DNA from: Burkholderiaceae bacterium
GTDB lineage: Bacteria > Pseudomonadota > Gammaproteobacteria > Burkholderiales > Burkholderiaceae_C
Length of the DNA: 64,000 nucleotides
Assembly (NCBI GenBank): GCA_024235855.1
Contig: JACKLN010000002.1
Span: 186,001 to 250,000, forward strand
Direction of reading: 5' to 3'
Part shown: piece after piece, positions 16,393 through 25,949 of the stretch
Numbering within the stretch: the first letter of the stretch is position 1
Layout of the letters: every line of letters begins with the position of its first letter
Notes under the pieces: generated by a model
What the model saw: only the letters and a program-made list of their open reading frames with translations
Databases searched by the model: none
Told to the model about the DNA's origin: nothing
Program-made: the position numbers and the translations under genes

Positions 16393-16890
16393 ATGACCGC
16401 CGCCGACTTCTCCACCTGCGACCTCTGCGACCCGCGCAAGGGCGACACCGACGGCGCGTTCCGCGTGCTGCCGCCGGTGTTTGCCAGCTACGGTGGGCGG
16501 TCGAAGTTCTGCGGTCCGGTGCGCACCGTGCGCTGCTTCGAGGACAACACGTCCGTCAAGGCGCTGCTGGAATCGCCGGGGCAGGGCGCGGTGCTCGTGG
16601 TCGACGGCGGGGGCTCGGTGCGGCGCGCCCTGGTGGGCGGCAACATCGCCGCCGCCGCCGCCGCCAATGGCTGGGCCGGCGTGGTGGTGAATGCCGCCGT
16701 GCGCGACAAGGCCGAACTGGCCGCCGCCGGCGTGGGCCTGCTGGCGCGCGCGTTGATCCCCATGCCCAGCGACCGCAAGGCGCCGGGCCAGGTGGACGTG
16801 GCGCTGCAGATCGAGGGCGTGTGGGTGCGCCCGGGAGACTGGCTGTATGCCGACGAAGACGGTGTCGTCGTCACCCCCGCTCCCGCCTGA
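16393..16890 (+). CDS. rraA: RraA-type regulator/aldolase-fold protein
   Basis: The 165-residue protein follows RraA closely: TCDLCD near residue 8, YGGRSKFCGPVRTVRCFEDN near 33, VVDGGGSVRRALVGGN near 68, and PGDWLYADEDGVVV at the end. RraA in E. coli binds RNase E and lowers its activity. Related proteins are 4-hydroxy-4-methyl-2-oxoglutarate aldolases, but these are longer, and the D-N-T-S-V-K pattern fits RraA better. Its 3' end overlaps the next gene by 44 bases. Confidence 0.85.
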   Translation: MTAADFSTCDLCDPRKGDTDGAFRVLPPVFASYGGRSKFCGPVRTVRCFEDNTSVKALLESPGQGAVLVVDGGGSVRRALVGGNIAAAAAANGWAGVVVNAAVRDKAELAAAGVGLLARALIPMPSDRKAPGQVDVALQIEGVWVRPGDWLYADEDGVVVTPAPA

Positions 16891-17344
16891 GGTCGAGGCC
16901 ACCGTGCGCCGTTGCCGGCGCATGGTGTCGCAGCGTGCACTGCTGGCCGCCGGCGTGGCCACGGTGCCGGTGCCAGGGCTGGATTGGGTCACGGACGTCG
17001 GCATCCTGGTGCGCCTGCTGCCGAAGATCAACGAGGCCTTCGGCCTCTCGCCCGACCAGGTGGAGCGGCTGTCTCCGGAGCGCCGCATGGTGGTCTACAA
17101 GGCCATCAGCACCGGCGGTGCGATGGTCATCGGCAAGGTGATCACGCGCGACGTGGTGCTCAAGCTGCTGAAGATCGTCGGCGTGCGGCTGACGACGCAG
17201 CAGGCGGCCAAGTACGTGCCGCTGGCCGGCCAGGCCGTGTCGGCGGCGCTCACCTACACGGCGCTGCGCTACGTCTGCGAGCAGCACATCCAGCAATGTG
17301 CCGCCGTGGCGCGGCAACTGGCGCTGCCGGCACCGGTAGAATGA
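16847..17344 (+). CDS. Small hydrophobic conserved protein (DUF697-like)
   Basis: The 165-residue protein has two hydrophobic/amphipathic stretches, VATVPVPGLDWVTDVGILVRLLPKINE near residue 37 and a glycine/alanine-rich helix near 88-100, followed by a third near 125-140. The V-P-x-P-G-x-D pattern recalls the DUF697/YcjF membrane-associated family, but this is a tentative call. The ATG at 16847 has a GGGAG site about nine bases upstream inside rraA, giving a 44-base gene overlap. tRNA-Pro starts seven bases after its stop codon. Confidence 0.7.
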   Translation: MPTKTVSSSPPLPPEVEATVRRCRRMVSQRALLAAGVATVPVPGLDWVTDVGILVRLLPKINEAFGLSPDQVERLSPERRMVVYKAISTGGAMVIGKVITRDVVLKLLKIVGVRLTTQQAAKYVPLAGQAVSAALTYTALRYVCEQHIQQCAAVARQLALPAPVE

Positions 17345-17351
17345 AGACTCT

Positions 17352-17428
<77 letters not shown>

Positions 17429-17490
17429 ATTTGATCGACGGCCGCCTTGCGGGCGGCGAGCAGCTTCGCCAGGGCGCGGCCCTCGGCAGC

Positions 17491-17985
17491 TCAGGCGGCT
17501 GCGCCGCGGGTGGGGGCCGCCACACGCTTGACCGGTTCGTTCACCGCGCGCGCGCCGACCCCATCGTCCAAGGCTGTCGTCAGCCGGTCGGCCAGCGCCC
17601 TTGCACTGGCCACCAGCCAGGTGCCGGCGTCGCGGTCTTCCCGCGACTCCTGTTCCAGGAACAGGTCCGCCGCCCGGCAGGCGGCATGCAACTGATGGGC
17701 GGCGCGCCGCGAGGGGGCCAGGGCCTGGAGTTGCTGTCCTTCGGCGCCGGTTTCGCGCAGGCCGCGCGCCAGGCCGTCCAGTTCGCCGGCCACCTCCTGG
17801 GCCAGTTCAACGGCGGTGCAGACCAACCAACTGGCCGTGTCCACCGCCGGCGCATCGCCCTGGGTGACGAACCGGTCGGCCGCGCGCAGCGTGGCACGAG
17901 CCTGATGCGCCAGCGCGCCGAGATGGCGCAGGGCCTGCTGATGCGCGTCGGCGCGCAGGTGGGGGGCGTCCGTGGCAGCGTTCAT
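17491..17985 (-). CDS. Hypothetical helical protein with internal duplication
   Basis: The protein has 164 residues, is alanine-rich and fully helical in appearance, and matches no family I recognise. It contains two related halves. One has RAADRFV…DTASWLVCTAVELAQEVAGELD (about residues 34-73) and the other RAADLFL…DAGTWLVASARALADRLTTALD (about 102-140). Shared positions include R-A-A-D, the T/S-W-L-V and the following A-L/E-L-A heptads. It resembles phasin- or ferritin-like helical pairs only in general terms. The start at 17985 is chosen because upstream codons read into the helicase gene. Confidence 0.6.
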   Translation of the reverse strand: MNAATDAPHLRADAHQQALRHLGALAHQARATLRAADRFVTQGDAPAVDTASWLVCTAVELAQEVAGELDGLARGLRETGAEGQQLQALAPSRRAAHQLHAACRAADLFLEQESREDRDAGTWLVASARALADRLTTALDDGVGARAVNEPVKRVAAPTRGAAA

Positions 17986-18016
17986 CGTGTGATGGTAGGG
18001 CCAGCGGCGCCGGCTG

Positions 18017-20101
18017 TCAGCCTGCCGTGCCCCATCGCTGGCGCAGCGTGGCCGTGATGTCGGCGCAGCCCGGCGGCAGGTCGAGGCCCAGCGTGGTCGG
18101 CTGGTCGGGGCGCAGGTCGATGTCGTCGCAGCAGGCCTGCACCCGCGCGTCGATGAAACGGCTGGGCACGGCATAGAGGTGGCGGTCGCCGTGACGGTGC
18201 TGCTGGGTGACGTGGAATCGGTGCGGCACGATGAGGTTCAGGTGCACGCGCGCGCGCGTCATCGCCACGTACAGCAGGCGGCGTTCCTCCTCGATCTCCT
18301 CGGCCCGACCGGTGGCCAGGTCGGCCGGCATGCAGCCGTCCACCACCGACAGCACGTTGACGGCCCGCCATTCCTGGCCCTTGGCGGCATGGATGGTGGA
18401 CAGCACCAGCCAGTCCTCGTCGCGGTGCGGTGGCCCGGCCAGGTCGCTGCTGGACTGCGGCGGGTCCAGCGCCAGTTCGGCCAGGAAGCGGTCGGCATCG
18501 GGTTGAGCGCGGGCGGCCGCACGCAGTTGCGCCAGGTCGGCCAGGCGCACGGCAGCATCGTCGTGGCGCAGGCGAAGCGGTGGCGTGAGCCAGTCCAGCG
18601 CGGCGTCGTAGGCTTCGGGCCAGGGGAGGGCGCCGCGGTGAAGTGCCGACCACAGGGTGGCCAGGCCCTGCCAAGCCTCGCGCGCGCCCGGCGGCGGCTG
18701 GAACGCCACAAGCGCGGCCACCGGATCGCCGTCGCCCGCCAGCGCTGTCAGCAGCCGCCGCACGGCGGCCGGCCCAACCCCCGGCACCAGTCGCGCGCAG
18801 CGCTGGGCCGCCAACGCATGCCGCGGGTTGCGGCTCCAGCGCAGCAGGGCCAGCAGGTCCTTCACGTGGGCGGTGTCCAGGAAGCGCAGGCCGCCGAACT
18901 TGACGAAGGGCACGTTTCGGCGCACGAGCGCCAGTTCCAGCGCCGCCGCATGCGTGCCGGTGCGGAACAGCACGGCCTGCTGCTTCAGGGCGAGGCCCTG
19001 TTCGCGCAGGCGCAGCACCTCGTCCACCACCCAGGTGGCCTGTGCGGCCTCGTCGTCCACGCGCACCAGCCTTGGCCGCGGCCCGGTGTCCGCGCCGCTG
19101 TGCATCACCCGCGGCAGCCGCTGCGCGGCCCCGTCGATCACGGCCTGCGCCGCGGCCACGAGGGCCGGCGTGGCGCGGTAGTTGCGCGTCAGCGCGACCA
19201 CGGTGGCGCGATCGCCGTGGGTGGCGGCGAAGTCGAGCATCAGTTGCCGGTCCGCACCGCGGAAGCCGTAGATGCACTGGTCGTCGTCACCCACCAGCGT
19301 CAGCCCGCGTCCGTCGGGTTTCAGGCCGGACAGGATGCGCGCCTGCAGGCGGTTGCAGTCCTGGGCCTCGTCGACCAGCACGTGGTCGAAACGACGGCCC
19401 AGCGCCTGCGCCACGGCCGGCACGGTCAGTGCCTCGGCCCAGGCCAGCAGCAGGTCGTCGAAGTCGAGCAGGCGGTGCTGCAGCTTGTGCCGCGCATAGT
19501 CGGCGAACAGCTGCTGCAGTTCGCCGGTCCAGGGGCGGCACCAGGGGTAGTGCTCGGCCACGACGTCGGCCAGCGGCGCATCGGTGTTGACGCAGCGTGA
19601 GGCGATGGCCAGGCAGGTGGGGGCCAGCGGAAAGCGCCGCGGCAGTTCGGCCTGGCCGCGCGTCGAGCGCACCGAGGCCATCAGGTCCTCGGCATCGCCA
19701 CGGTCGAGCACGCTGAAGTCCGCCGGCAGGCCGAGTGCTGGTGCCATGTCGCGCAGCAGGCGGGCGGCGATGGCGTGGAAGGTGCCGCTCCAGGGCAGCG
19801 CGGCGGCGGCAGCGGCCTGACCGCCCCGGTTTGCGGCCAGCAGGTGGGCCGCGCGCTGTCCCATGGTCTGGGCGGCGCGGCGCGAGAAGGTCAGCAGGAG
19901 CAGGCGCTGAGGATCGGCGCCGCGGTCGAGCAGGTGGGCCACGCGAGCGGCCAGCGTGGCCGTCTTGCCGGTGCCGGGGCCGGCCGCCACGAGCAGCGGG
20001 CCGTCGCCGTGCTCGACCGCCTGCCGCTGTTCGGCGTTCAACCCATCACGCCAGGCGAGACCGGACAACGGGGAACACGCGGCGGGTAGCGTGGTGGACA
20101 T
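18017..20101 (-). CDS. UvrD/PcrA-family ATP-dependent DNA helicase
   Basis: This is a 694-residue superfamily 1 helicase. Visible motifs are Q motif LNAEQRQAVEH (residues 21-31), Walker A AGPGTGKT (40-47), motif Ia LTFSRRAA, motif II VDEAQD near 246, motif III GDDDQCIYGFRGA near 270, motif IV TRNYRA, motif V TIHAAKGQEW near 570 and motif VI LLYVAMTRAR near 610. It probably unwinds DNA during repair. It is shorter than the main UvrD (about 720-790) and lacks its usual C-terminal tail, so it is likely an accessory paralogue. Confidence 0.9.
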   Translation of the reverse strand: MSTTLPAACSPLSGLAWRDGLNAEQRQAVEHGDGPLLVAAGPGTGKTATLAARVAHLLDRGADPQRLLLLTFSRRAAQTMGQRAAHLLAANRGGQAAAAAALPWSGTFHAIAARLLRDMAPALGLPADFSVLDRGDAEDLMASVRSTRGQAELPRRFPLAPTCLAIASRCVNTDAPLADVVAEHYPWCRPWTGELQQLFADYARHKLQHRLLDFDDLLLAWAEALTVPAVAQALGRRFDHVLVDEAQDCNRLQARILSGLKPDGRGLTLVGDDDQCIYGFRGADRQLMLDFAATHGDRATVVALTRNYRATPALVAAAQAVIDGAAQRLPRVMHSGADTGPRPRLVRVDDEAAQATWVVDEVLRLREQGLALKQQAVLFRTGTHAAALELALVRRNVPFVKFGGLRFLDTAHVKDLLALLRWSRNPRHALAAQRCARLVPGVGPAAVRRLLTALAGDGDPVAALVAFQPPPGAREAWQGLATLWSALHRGALPWPEAYDAALDWLTPPLRLRHDDAAVRLADLAQLRAAARAQPDADRFLAELALDPPQSSSDLAGPPHRDEDWLVLSTIHAAKGQEWRAVNVLSVVDGCMPADLATGRAEEIEEERRLLYVAMTRARVHLNLIVPHRFHVTQQHRHGDRHLYAVPSRFIDARVQACCDDIDLRPDQPTTLGLDLPPGCADITATLRQRWGTAG

Positions 20102-20142
20102 TCCGCCACTGTACAGGCATCCAGCGACGCCGGCGGCTCAGA

Positions 20143-20802
20143 CTACTGCCATTGAAGGCTGCTGCGGCGGCGATGGCGATGTCGCCGGGGTTTGGTCGGC
20201 ACTGTGGCGGGGGCCGCTTCCACCTGCCGCGGGCCGCTGCTGGGCCGCCGCGCAAACATCGATGCGCCCCAGACCAGCAGCAGCACCGTGGTGCCACCGG
20301 CGATCACCCACTCGCGGTGGGCCTTGAGGATGGGGATCCAGTGCCGCGGCAACAGCTGTCGGAACCAGCGCTCGTCGTCGCCGCCGTCACCACCGGTTGA
20401 AGCACGTCCTTCACGCCTCGCCGCTGCATCGCGCTGCTGCTGTTCGATCACCCAATTCAGCGTCTGGAGGTCGCGCTCGGCGCGCTCGACGGCATCGTCT
20501 GCGACCGACCCCGCGGCCGCCGTGGCTGCCGCCTGGATCCACGTGGGTGGCCGGGCCTGCAAGCCATGCTGCAACACCTCGTGCCGGGTGGCCTCGGCCG
20601 CCTGCGCCAGCAGCGAGCGGGTGGATTCCTCGCGAACCCAGGCCTCGACATCGATCGGCGATTCGCCGGGGGCGATCCAGGCGGGCGCGGCGGTGGCTTC
20701 CTCGACATCATCGATGGCCACCGGTTCGGCCGTGGCCATGGAGGTCAGGCACGTGGCGAGCACGAGACCCAGGGCGCGGCAGGAGACACGGAGGAGCGGC
20801 AC
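20143..20802 (-). CDS. Hypothetical exported or membrane-anchored protein
   Basis: Read from GTG at 20802 this gives 219 residues with a hydrophobic leader (L-G-L-V-L-A-T-C-L-T) ending near A-T-A. A charged helical body, one transmembrane stretch near residue 165 (WVIAGGTTVLLLVWGASMF) and a very basic tail (PRRHRHRRR) follow. An in-frame ATG at 20865 would add 21 residues before the leader, so the start is uncertain. I recognise no family. It is 41 bases upstream of the helicase start on the same strand and may share its transcript. Confidence 0.55.
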   Translation of the reverse strand: MPLLRVSCRALGLVLATCLTSMATAEPVAIDDVEEATAAPAWIAPGESPIDVEAWVREESTRSLLAQAAEATRHEVLQHGLQARPPTWIQAAATAAAGSVADDAVERAERDLQTLNWVIEQQQRDAAARREGRASTGGDGGDDERWFRQLLPRHWIPILKAHREWVIAGGTTVLLLVWGASMFARRPSSGPRQVEAAPATVPTKPRRHRHRRRSSLQWQ

Positions 20803-20904
20803 GGGCGTCGTAGGATGCAAATTTCGCGCCACGCCATGTGTAACAAGGACTTGCGACACCCCCATTGGTGGGGCGCCGGTGAACTGTCAGCCGCTTCGAC
20901 ACGC

Positions 20905-20981
20905 TGGCCTGCCCGGAGGGACTCGAACCCCCGACCTGCTGCTTAGAAGGCAGCTGCTCTATCCAGTTGAGCTACGGGCAG
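20905..20981 (-). tRNA. tRNA-Arg (UCU)
   Basis: A complete 77-base cloverleaf on the minus strand with encoded CCA. The acceptor stem is CTGCCCG/CGGGCAG, the anticodon stem is GCTGC/GCAGC, the loop is CTTCTAA with anticodon TCT, and the T-loop is TTCGAGT. It reads the rare AGA/AGG arginine codons. Confidence 0.96.
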
Positions 20982-21095
20982 CCCGCCGGCATTCTAGGAG
21001 GCCGCCGACCCGCACCGGCCGTGGGATGCCGCCTACACTCCCCTACACTTCCAGGGACGCCGTTCTCCCACCGCGGCGATGAGTGCCGCCACGTC

Positions 21096-21833
21096 ATGAG
21101 CATGCTCGACGGAATCAAGCGCCTGTTCGCGCGCACCGATGACACGGAGCGCGATCAGGAAGCACTGGCCGACTGGGCCCGTTCACGCCAGTACAGCTTC
21201 CGGCCGGTGCGCGGCGAGGAGGGCGGCTTCGTGATCGAGGGCCGTCTGGGTGCACAGCCGTGGCGCCTGGAGTGGGGCCCGTCGCAGCGGCCCTACATCG
21301 AGGGGCCCGAGCTGCGGCTGCGCGCGGAACTGGGCCTGCCCTCCGACCTGCAGGCGCTGGTGCTGGACCGTACCCTGCAGGCCCGGCTGGAGAAGTCGGT
21401 GTTCGACCAGTACGTCGAAAGCGTTCAGACCCGAATCGATGACCAGACGCCGCCCGAGATGCGCTGGCTGGTGATGTACGCCAAGCTCGGGGGCGCTGAA
21501 CTCGGGGCGCTGCGGGATCGCTTCGCCGCCGTTTCGCAGGCCAAGGCGTGGCTGACACAGTGGCTGGAGGGCCCGCTGACCGCTGGCCTGCTGGCCGCGC
21601 CGCTGGTCACCGGGCAGCCGATGGTGCTGATGGTCTCGCGAGGGCGCCTCAGCCTGCGCACCGGCCTGGACGAGCCCCAGCCGCAGGACCTGGACGCCTG
21701 GCTGCGCCTGTTCCACCAGGCCATGCGCGAGGCGCGCCGCGCGGCCGACGCCGGGTCGGACCCCGGGCACGCGAGCACGCAGCCGAGCATGTTCACCGCC
21801 ACCCGCACGCCGGCGGACGACGAGTCGACCTGA
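21096..21833 (+). CDS. Conserved hypothetical protein
   Basis: The 245-residue soluble protein has no signal peptide and no family I can name. It starts MSMLDGIKRLFAR, then has short alternating strands (YSFRPVRGEEGGFVIEGRLGAQPWRLEWG, near residue 29) like a small beta domain. A helical middle and a second beta/helix part (VLMVSRGRLSLRTGL near 180) follow. The start is ATG at 21096; the frame stays open upstream into tRNA-Arg, which argues against a longer form. The neighbours give no functional hint. Confidence 0.6.
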   Translation: MSMLDGIKRLFARTDDTERDQEALADWARSRQYSFRPVRGEEGGFVIEGRLGAQPWRLEWGPSQRPYIEGPELRLRAELGLPSDLQALVLDRTLQARLEKSVFDQYVESVQTRIDDQTPPEMRWLVMYAKLGGAELGALRDRFAAVSQAKAWLTQWLEGPLTAGLLAAPLVTGQPMVLMVSRGRLSLRTGLDEPQPQDLDAWLRLFHQAMREARRAADAGSDPGHASTQPSMFTATRTPADDEST

Positions 21834-21888
21834 TCGGCGCCGGCCCGCGGCGGCGGGCCCGGTCGGCCGCCGTCAGGCCGCGCGCGGA

Positions 21889-23139
<1,251 letters not shown>

Positions 23140-23160
23140 GCGCGGTCTCCTTCGTGGGTG

Positions 23161-24249
23161 TCAGTTGTCGTTGTCGGCAGCCTGGGCAAAGCGCCAGGCC
23201 ATCTCGGCCAGCGGCCGCGTCGACGCGCCCGTGGCCCGCGCCTGCGCACTGGCGGCCGTGCCGTCGAGCACGCGGCGGGCGATGCCCTGCGTGATCGAGG
23301 CCAGGCGGAACAGGTTGTAGGCGAGGTAGAAGTTCCAGTCGGCCATCACCGCGTCGGGGTCGGCGCGGCCGGTGCGCTCGCAGTAGCGGCGAACGTACTC
23401 GCGCTCTGACGGGATGCCCAGCGACGGCAGGTCCAGACCGCCGATGCCGCGGAACGTGCCCGGCGGGATGTGCCAGGCCATGCAGTGGTAGCTGAAGTCG
23501 GCCAGCGGGTGACCCAGCGTGGACAGTTCCCAGTCCAGCACCGCCAGCACGCGCGGCTCGGCGGGATGCCAGATCATGTTGTCCAGGCGGTAGTCGCCAT
23601 GCACCACAGAGACCTGGTCCGCATCGCGGGCACTCGCAGGCACGTTGGCCGGCAGCCACTGCAGCAGCCGGTCCATCGGCTCGATGATCTCGGTCTGCGA
23701 CGCCAGGTACTGCTTGCTCCAGCGGCCGATCTGGCGGTCGAAGTAGTTGCCCGGCTTGCCGTAGTCGGCCAGGCCGGCGGCCACCACGTCCACGCTGTGC
23801 AGCGCGGCGATGACCCGGTTCATCTCGTCGTAGATGGCGCCACGCTGCGCTGGCGTCAGGTCCGGCAGGGACTGGTCCCAGAAGACCCGACCCTGAACGT
23901 ACTCCATCACATAGAACGCACGGCCGATGACCGACTCGTCCTCGCACAGCACGTGCATGCGGGCCACCGGCACGCCGCGGCCGTGCAGCGCGCCCATCAC
24001 GCGGAACTCGCGGTCGATCGCATGCGCCGACGGCAGCAACTTGGCCGCCGGGCCGGGCTTGGCCCGCATCACGTAGGACGCGCCGGGCGTGCGCAGCAGG
24101 TAGGTGGGGTTGGACTGCCCGCCCTTGAACTGCGAGACCTCCAGCGGGCCGCGGAAGCCGTCGATGCGTGGCGCGAGCCAGTCCGTCAGTGCGGCCACGT
24201 CGAAGACGTGCTGCTCGCGCACGGGTTGGGTGCCGGTGAACTGTTCCAT
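23161..24249 (-). CDS. APH-like phosphotransferase (ACAD10/11 kinase-domain homologue)
   Basis: The 362-residue protein has the aminoglycoside-phosphotransferase/choline-kinase fold. It shows a nucleotide-binding start (FKGGQSNPTYLL near residue 41), the invariant Lys in MRAKPGPAAKLLPSAH, the catalytic loop VVHGDYRLDNMIW near 222, and the metal-binding LDWELSTLGHPLADF near 244. These are also the marks of the N-terminal kinase domain of animal ACAD10/ACAD11. Being next to an ACAD11-like dehydrogenase, it most likely phosphorylates a hydroxyacyl-CoA rather than an antibiotic. Confidence 0.87.
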   Translation of the reverse strand: MEQFTGTQPVREQHVFDVAALTDWLAPRIDGFRGPLEVSQFKGGQSNPTYLLRTPGASYVMRAKPGPAAKLLPSAHAIDREFRVMGALHGRGVPVARMHVLCEDESVIGRAFYVMEYVQGRVFWDQSLPDLTPAQRGAIYDEMNRVIAALHSVDVVAAGLADYGKPGNYFDRQIGRWSKQYLASQTEIIEPMDRLLQWLPANVPASARDADQVSVVHGDYRLDNMIWHPAEPRVLAVLDWELSTLGHPLADFSYHCMAWHIPPGTFRGIGGLDLPSLGIPSEREYVRRYCERTGRADPDAVMADWNFYLAYNLFRLASITQGIARRVLDGTAASAQARATGASTRPLAEMAWRFAQAADNDN

Positions 24250-24268
24250 CGTCAGGTGCGTCCGGGGG

Positions 24269-24973
24269 TCAGCGTTCTGCCGCGGCCATCAGCCGCTCGC
24301 GCGACAGCACGACCAGCCGCGTCGGTTCCACGCGCAGGATGCCGTCGCGCTCGAAGCCCTTGAGTTCCTGGTTCACGCGCTGGCGCGAGGCGCCCAGCAG
24401 TTGGGCCAGGTCCTCCTGCGCCAGCTGCAGCCCGATGCGGATCTCCTCGCCGTCGGCGATGCCATAGCTCTTGGCCAACAGCAGCAGCTGGCGCGCCAGC
24501 CGCGCCTGCAGCGGGCGCGTGTTGACGTCCTCGAACTGGTCGAACATCAGCCGCAACCGGCGGCAGTTCAGACGCAGCAGGGCCTCGTAGAGCTCCACGT
24601 GCTGCGCCAGCAGGGCCTTGAAGTCGGGCTTGCGCACCACCAGCAGCGTGGTCTCGCCATGGGCGTGCGCGTCGTGCGTGCGCGGCAGGCCGTCGAACAG
24701 CGCGATGTCGCCGAACCAGGTGCCCGGCTCGCAGTAGGTCAGCGTGACCTGCTTGCCCGACAGCGCCACCGTGCTGATGCGCACCGCACCGCGTGCCACA
24801 CCCACCCATTCCTCGGCCTGCGCACCGCGGATCGCCAGCGGCGCATCGTCGGGCAGGCGCCGCACGATGGCCCGCGACAGGATGGCCTGCTGCAATGGAA
24901 GAGAGAGCTTGCTGAACCACGCCCCGGTGTCGATGTTGCGTCGTTCGTCCAGTGTAAGAGTGGGGTTGTGCAT
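24269..24973 (-). CDS. Crp/Fnr-family transcriptional regulator
   Basis: The 234-residue regulator has an N-terminal cyclic-nucleotide-binding-like beta barrel (about residues 20-130, with EPGTWFGDIALFDGLPRTHDA near 83) and a C-terminal winged helix whose recognition part is LAQEDLAQLLGASRQRVNQELKGFERDGIL (near 184). The four FNR cysteines are absent, so it is not an oxygen sensor of that type. It starts the minus-strand group Crp-kinase-ACAD, with only 19 bases to the kinase gene. It may be co-transcribed with them and regulate them. Confidence 0.87.
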   Translation of the reverse strand: MHNPTLTLDERRNIDTGAWFSKLSLPLQQAILSRAIVRRLPDDAPLAIRGAQAEEWVGVARGAVRISTVALSGKQVTLTYCEPGTWFGDIALFDGLPRTHDAHAHGETTLLVVRKPDFKALLAQHVELYEALLRLNCRRLRLMFDQFEDVNTRPLQARLARQLLLLAKSYGIADGEEIRIGLQLAQEDLAQLLGASRQRVNQELKGFERDGILRVEPTRLVVLSRERLMAAAER

Positions 24974-25059
24974 GGCTTGTCCCTGACGCGACAGCGTCGG
25001 CGTCCCGTGGCGCGCTGCAGGCCGGCGCGGCGGGTGCACGCGCCCGCCGCGCCGGCGGA

Positions 25060-25854
25060 TCACATCCCGCCGAAGCGTGGCTTTCGCTTGTCGAGGAAGG
25101 CGCGGATGCCTTCGCCGCCATTGGCATGGAAGAGGTTGCGCACGAAGTGATCCCGCTCACGGTCGAGCTGCTCGCGCAGCGGTGCCGTCACGGCGTCGTT
25201 CATCAGCTGTTTGGCGCTGGCCACCGCGTTGGGCGCCATCGCGGCCAGTTCGTCGGCCAGGGCCAGCGCGCGCGGCAGCGCGTGCCCGCGGTCGACCACC
25301 TCGTTGACCAGACCCCATTGCTGCCATTGGGCCACTGGCTGCGGGCTGGGCAGCCACAGCATGCGCAGCGCCTGCGCGCGCGGCACGCGACGCGCCAGTT
25401 GCCACGTGGCCCCGGCATCGGGCGAGAGGCCGACGCGGCCGTAGGACAGCACGAACTTCGCGTCCTCCGCGGCGACGACGAGGTCGCAGGCGAGGACGAG
25501 GCCCACGCCGGCGCCGGCCGCGAATCCTTCCACGGCGGCGATCACGGGCTTGGGCAGGGTGACCAGCGCCTCGACGAAGCCATGCAGCAGCCGCATGGAC
25601 TCCACCTGGACGGCCGGTTCGCCGTCGCGTACGCCCAGCAGGCGTGGCAGGTTGCCGCCGCCGCAGAAGTGCTCGCCGTCTCCCCGCAACACGACGCAGC
25701 GGACCTCCGGGTCGGCGCCCGCACGCTCCAGCGCCTCCAGGCCGGCGGCGCTGGCCTGCGGCGACAGGCTGTTGCGCGACGCCGGGTCGCTCAAGGTCAG
25801 CACCAGCGTGCTGCCCTGCCGTTCCGTCAACATCTGTGAAGCCATCGAATTCAT
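25060..25854 (-). CDS. Enoyl-CoA hydratase/isomerase family protein
   Basis: The 264-residue crotonase-fold protein has the oxyanion-hole segments LRGDGEHFCGGGNLPRL near residue 58 and GFAAGAGVGLVLACDLVVAAED near 110, followed by FVLSYGRVGLSPDAGATW. The second-half acidic position used by hydratases reads S-P-D, as in the isomerase/hydratase mix of this family. The start is ATG at 25854 or three codons later. It heads the group containing Crp, kinase and ACAD, so it is a plausible next beta-oxidation step. The specificity is not visible. Confidence 0.88.
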   Translation of the reverse strand: MNSMASQMLTERQGSTLVLTLSDPASRNSLSPQASAAGLEALERAGADPEVRCVVLRGDGEHFCGGGNLPRLLGVRDGEPAVQVESMRLLHGFVEALVTLPKPVIAAVEGFAAGAGVGLVLACDLVVAAEDAKFVLSYGRVGLSPDAGATWQLARRVPRAQALRMLWLPSPQPVAQWQQWGLVNEVVDRGHALPRALALADELAAMAPNAVASAKQLMNDAVTAPLREQLDRERDHFVRNLFHANGGEGIRAFLDKRKPRFGGM

Positions 25855-25949
25855 TGTGGCATGCGCCGCGGAAGCGGCCACCGGCCGCCGGGTCGGTGTA
25901 ACGCTTCGTGCTAGAGTCGATTTCAACCGGATTCCGACCTGTGCCGGGC

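Noticed and set aside
17441..17457. GC hairpin after tRNA-Pro as a terminator
   Set aside because: The stem (GCCGCC/GGCGGC) is good, but no T-tract follows on the + strand, so I did not list it as a terminator.
23161..24249. An aminoglycoside-resistance kinase
   Set aside because: The APH fold is shared, but its partner is an ACAD11-like dehydrogenase and the pattern fits the ACAD10/11 kinase domain better.
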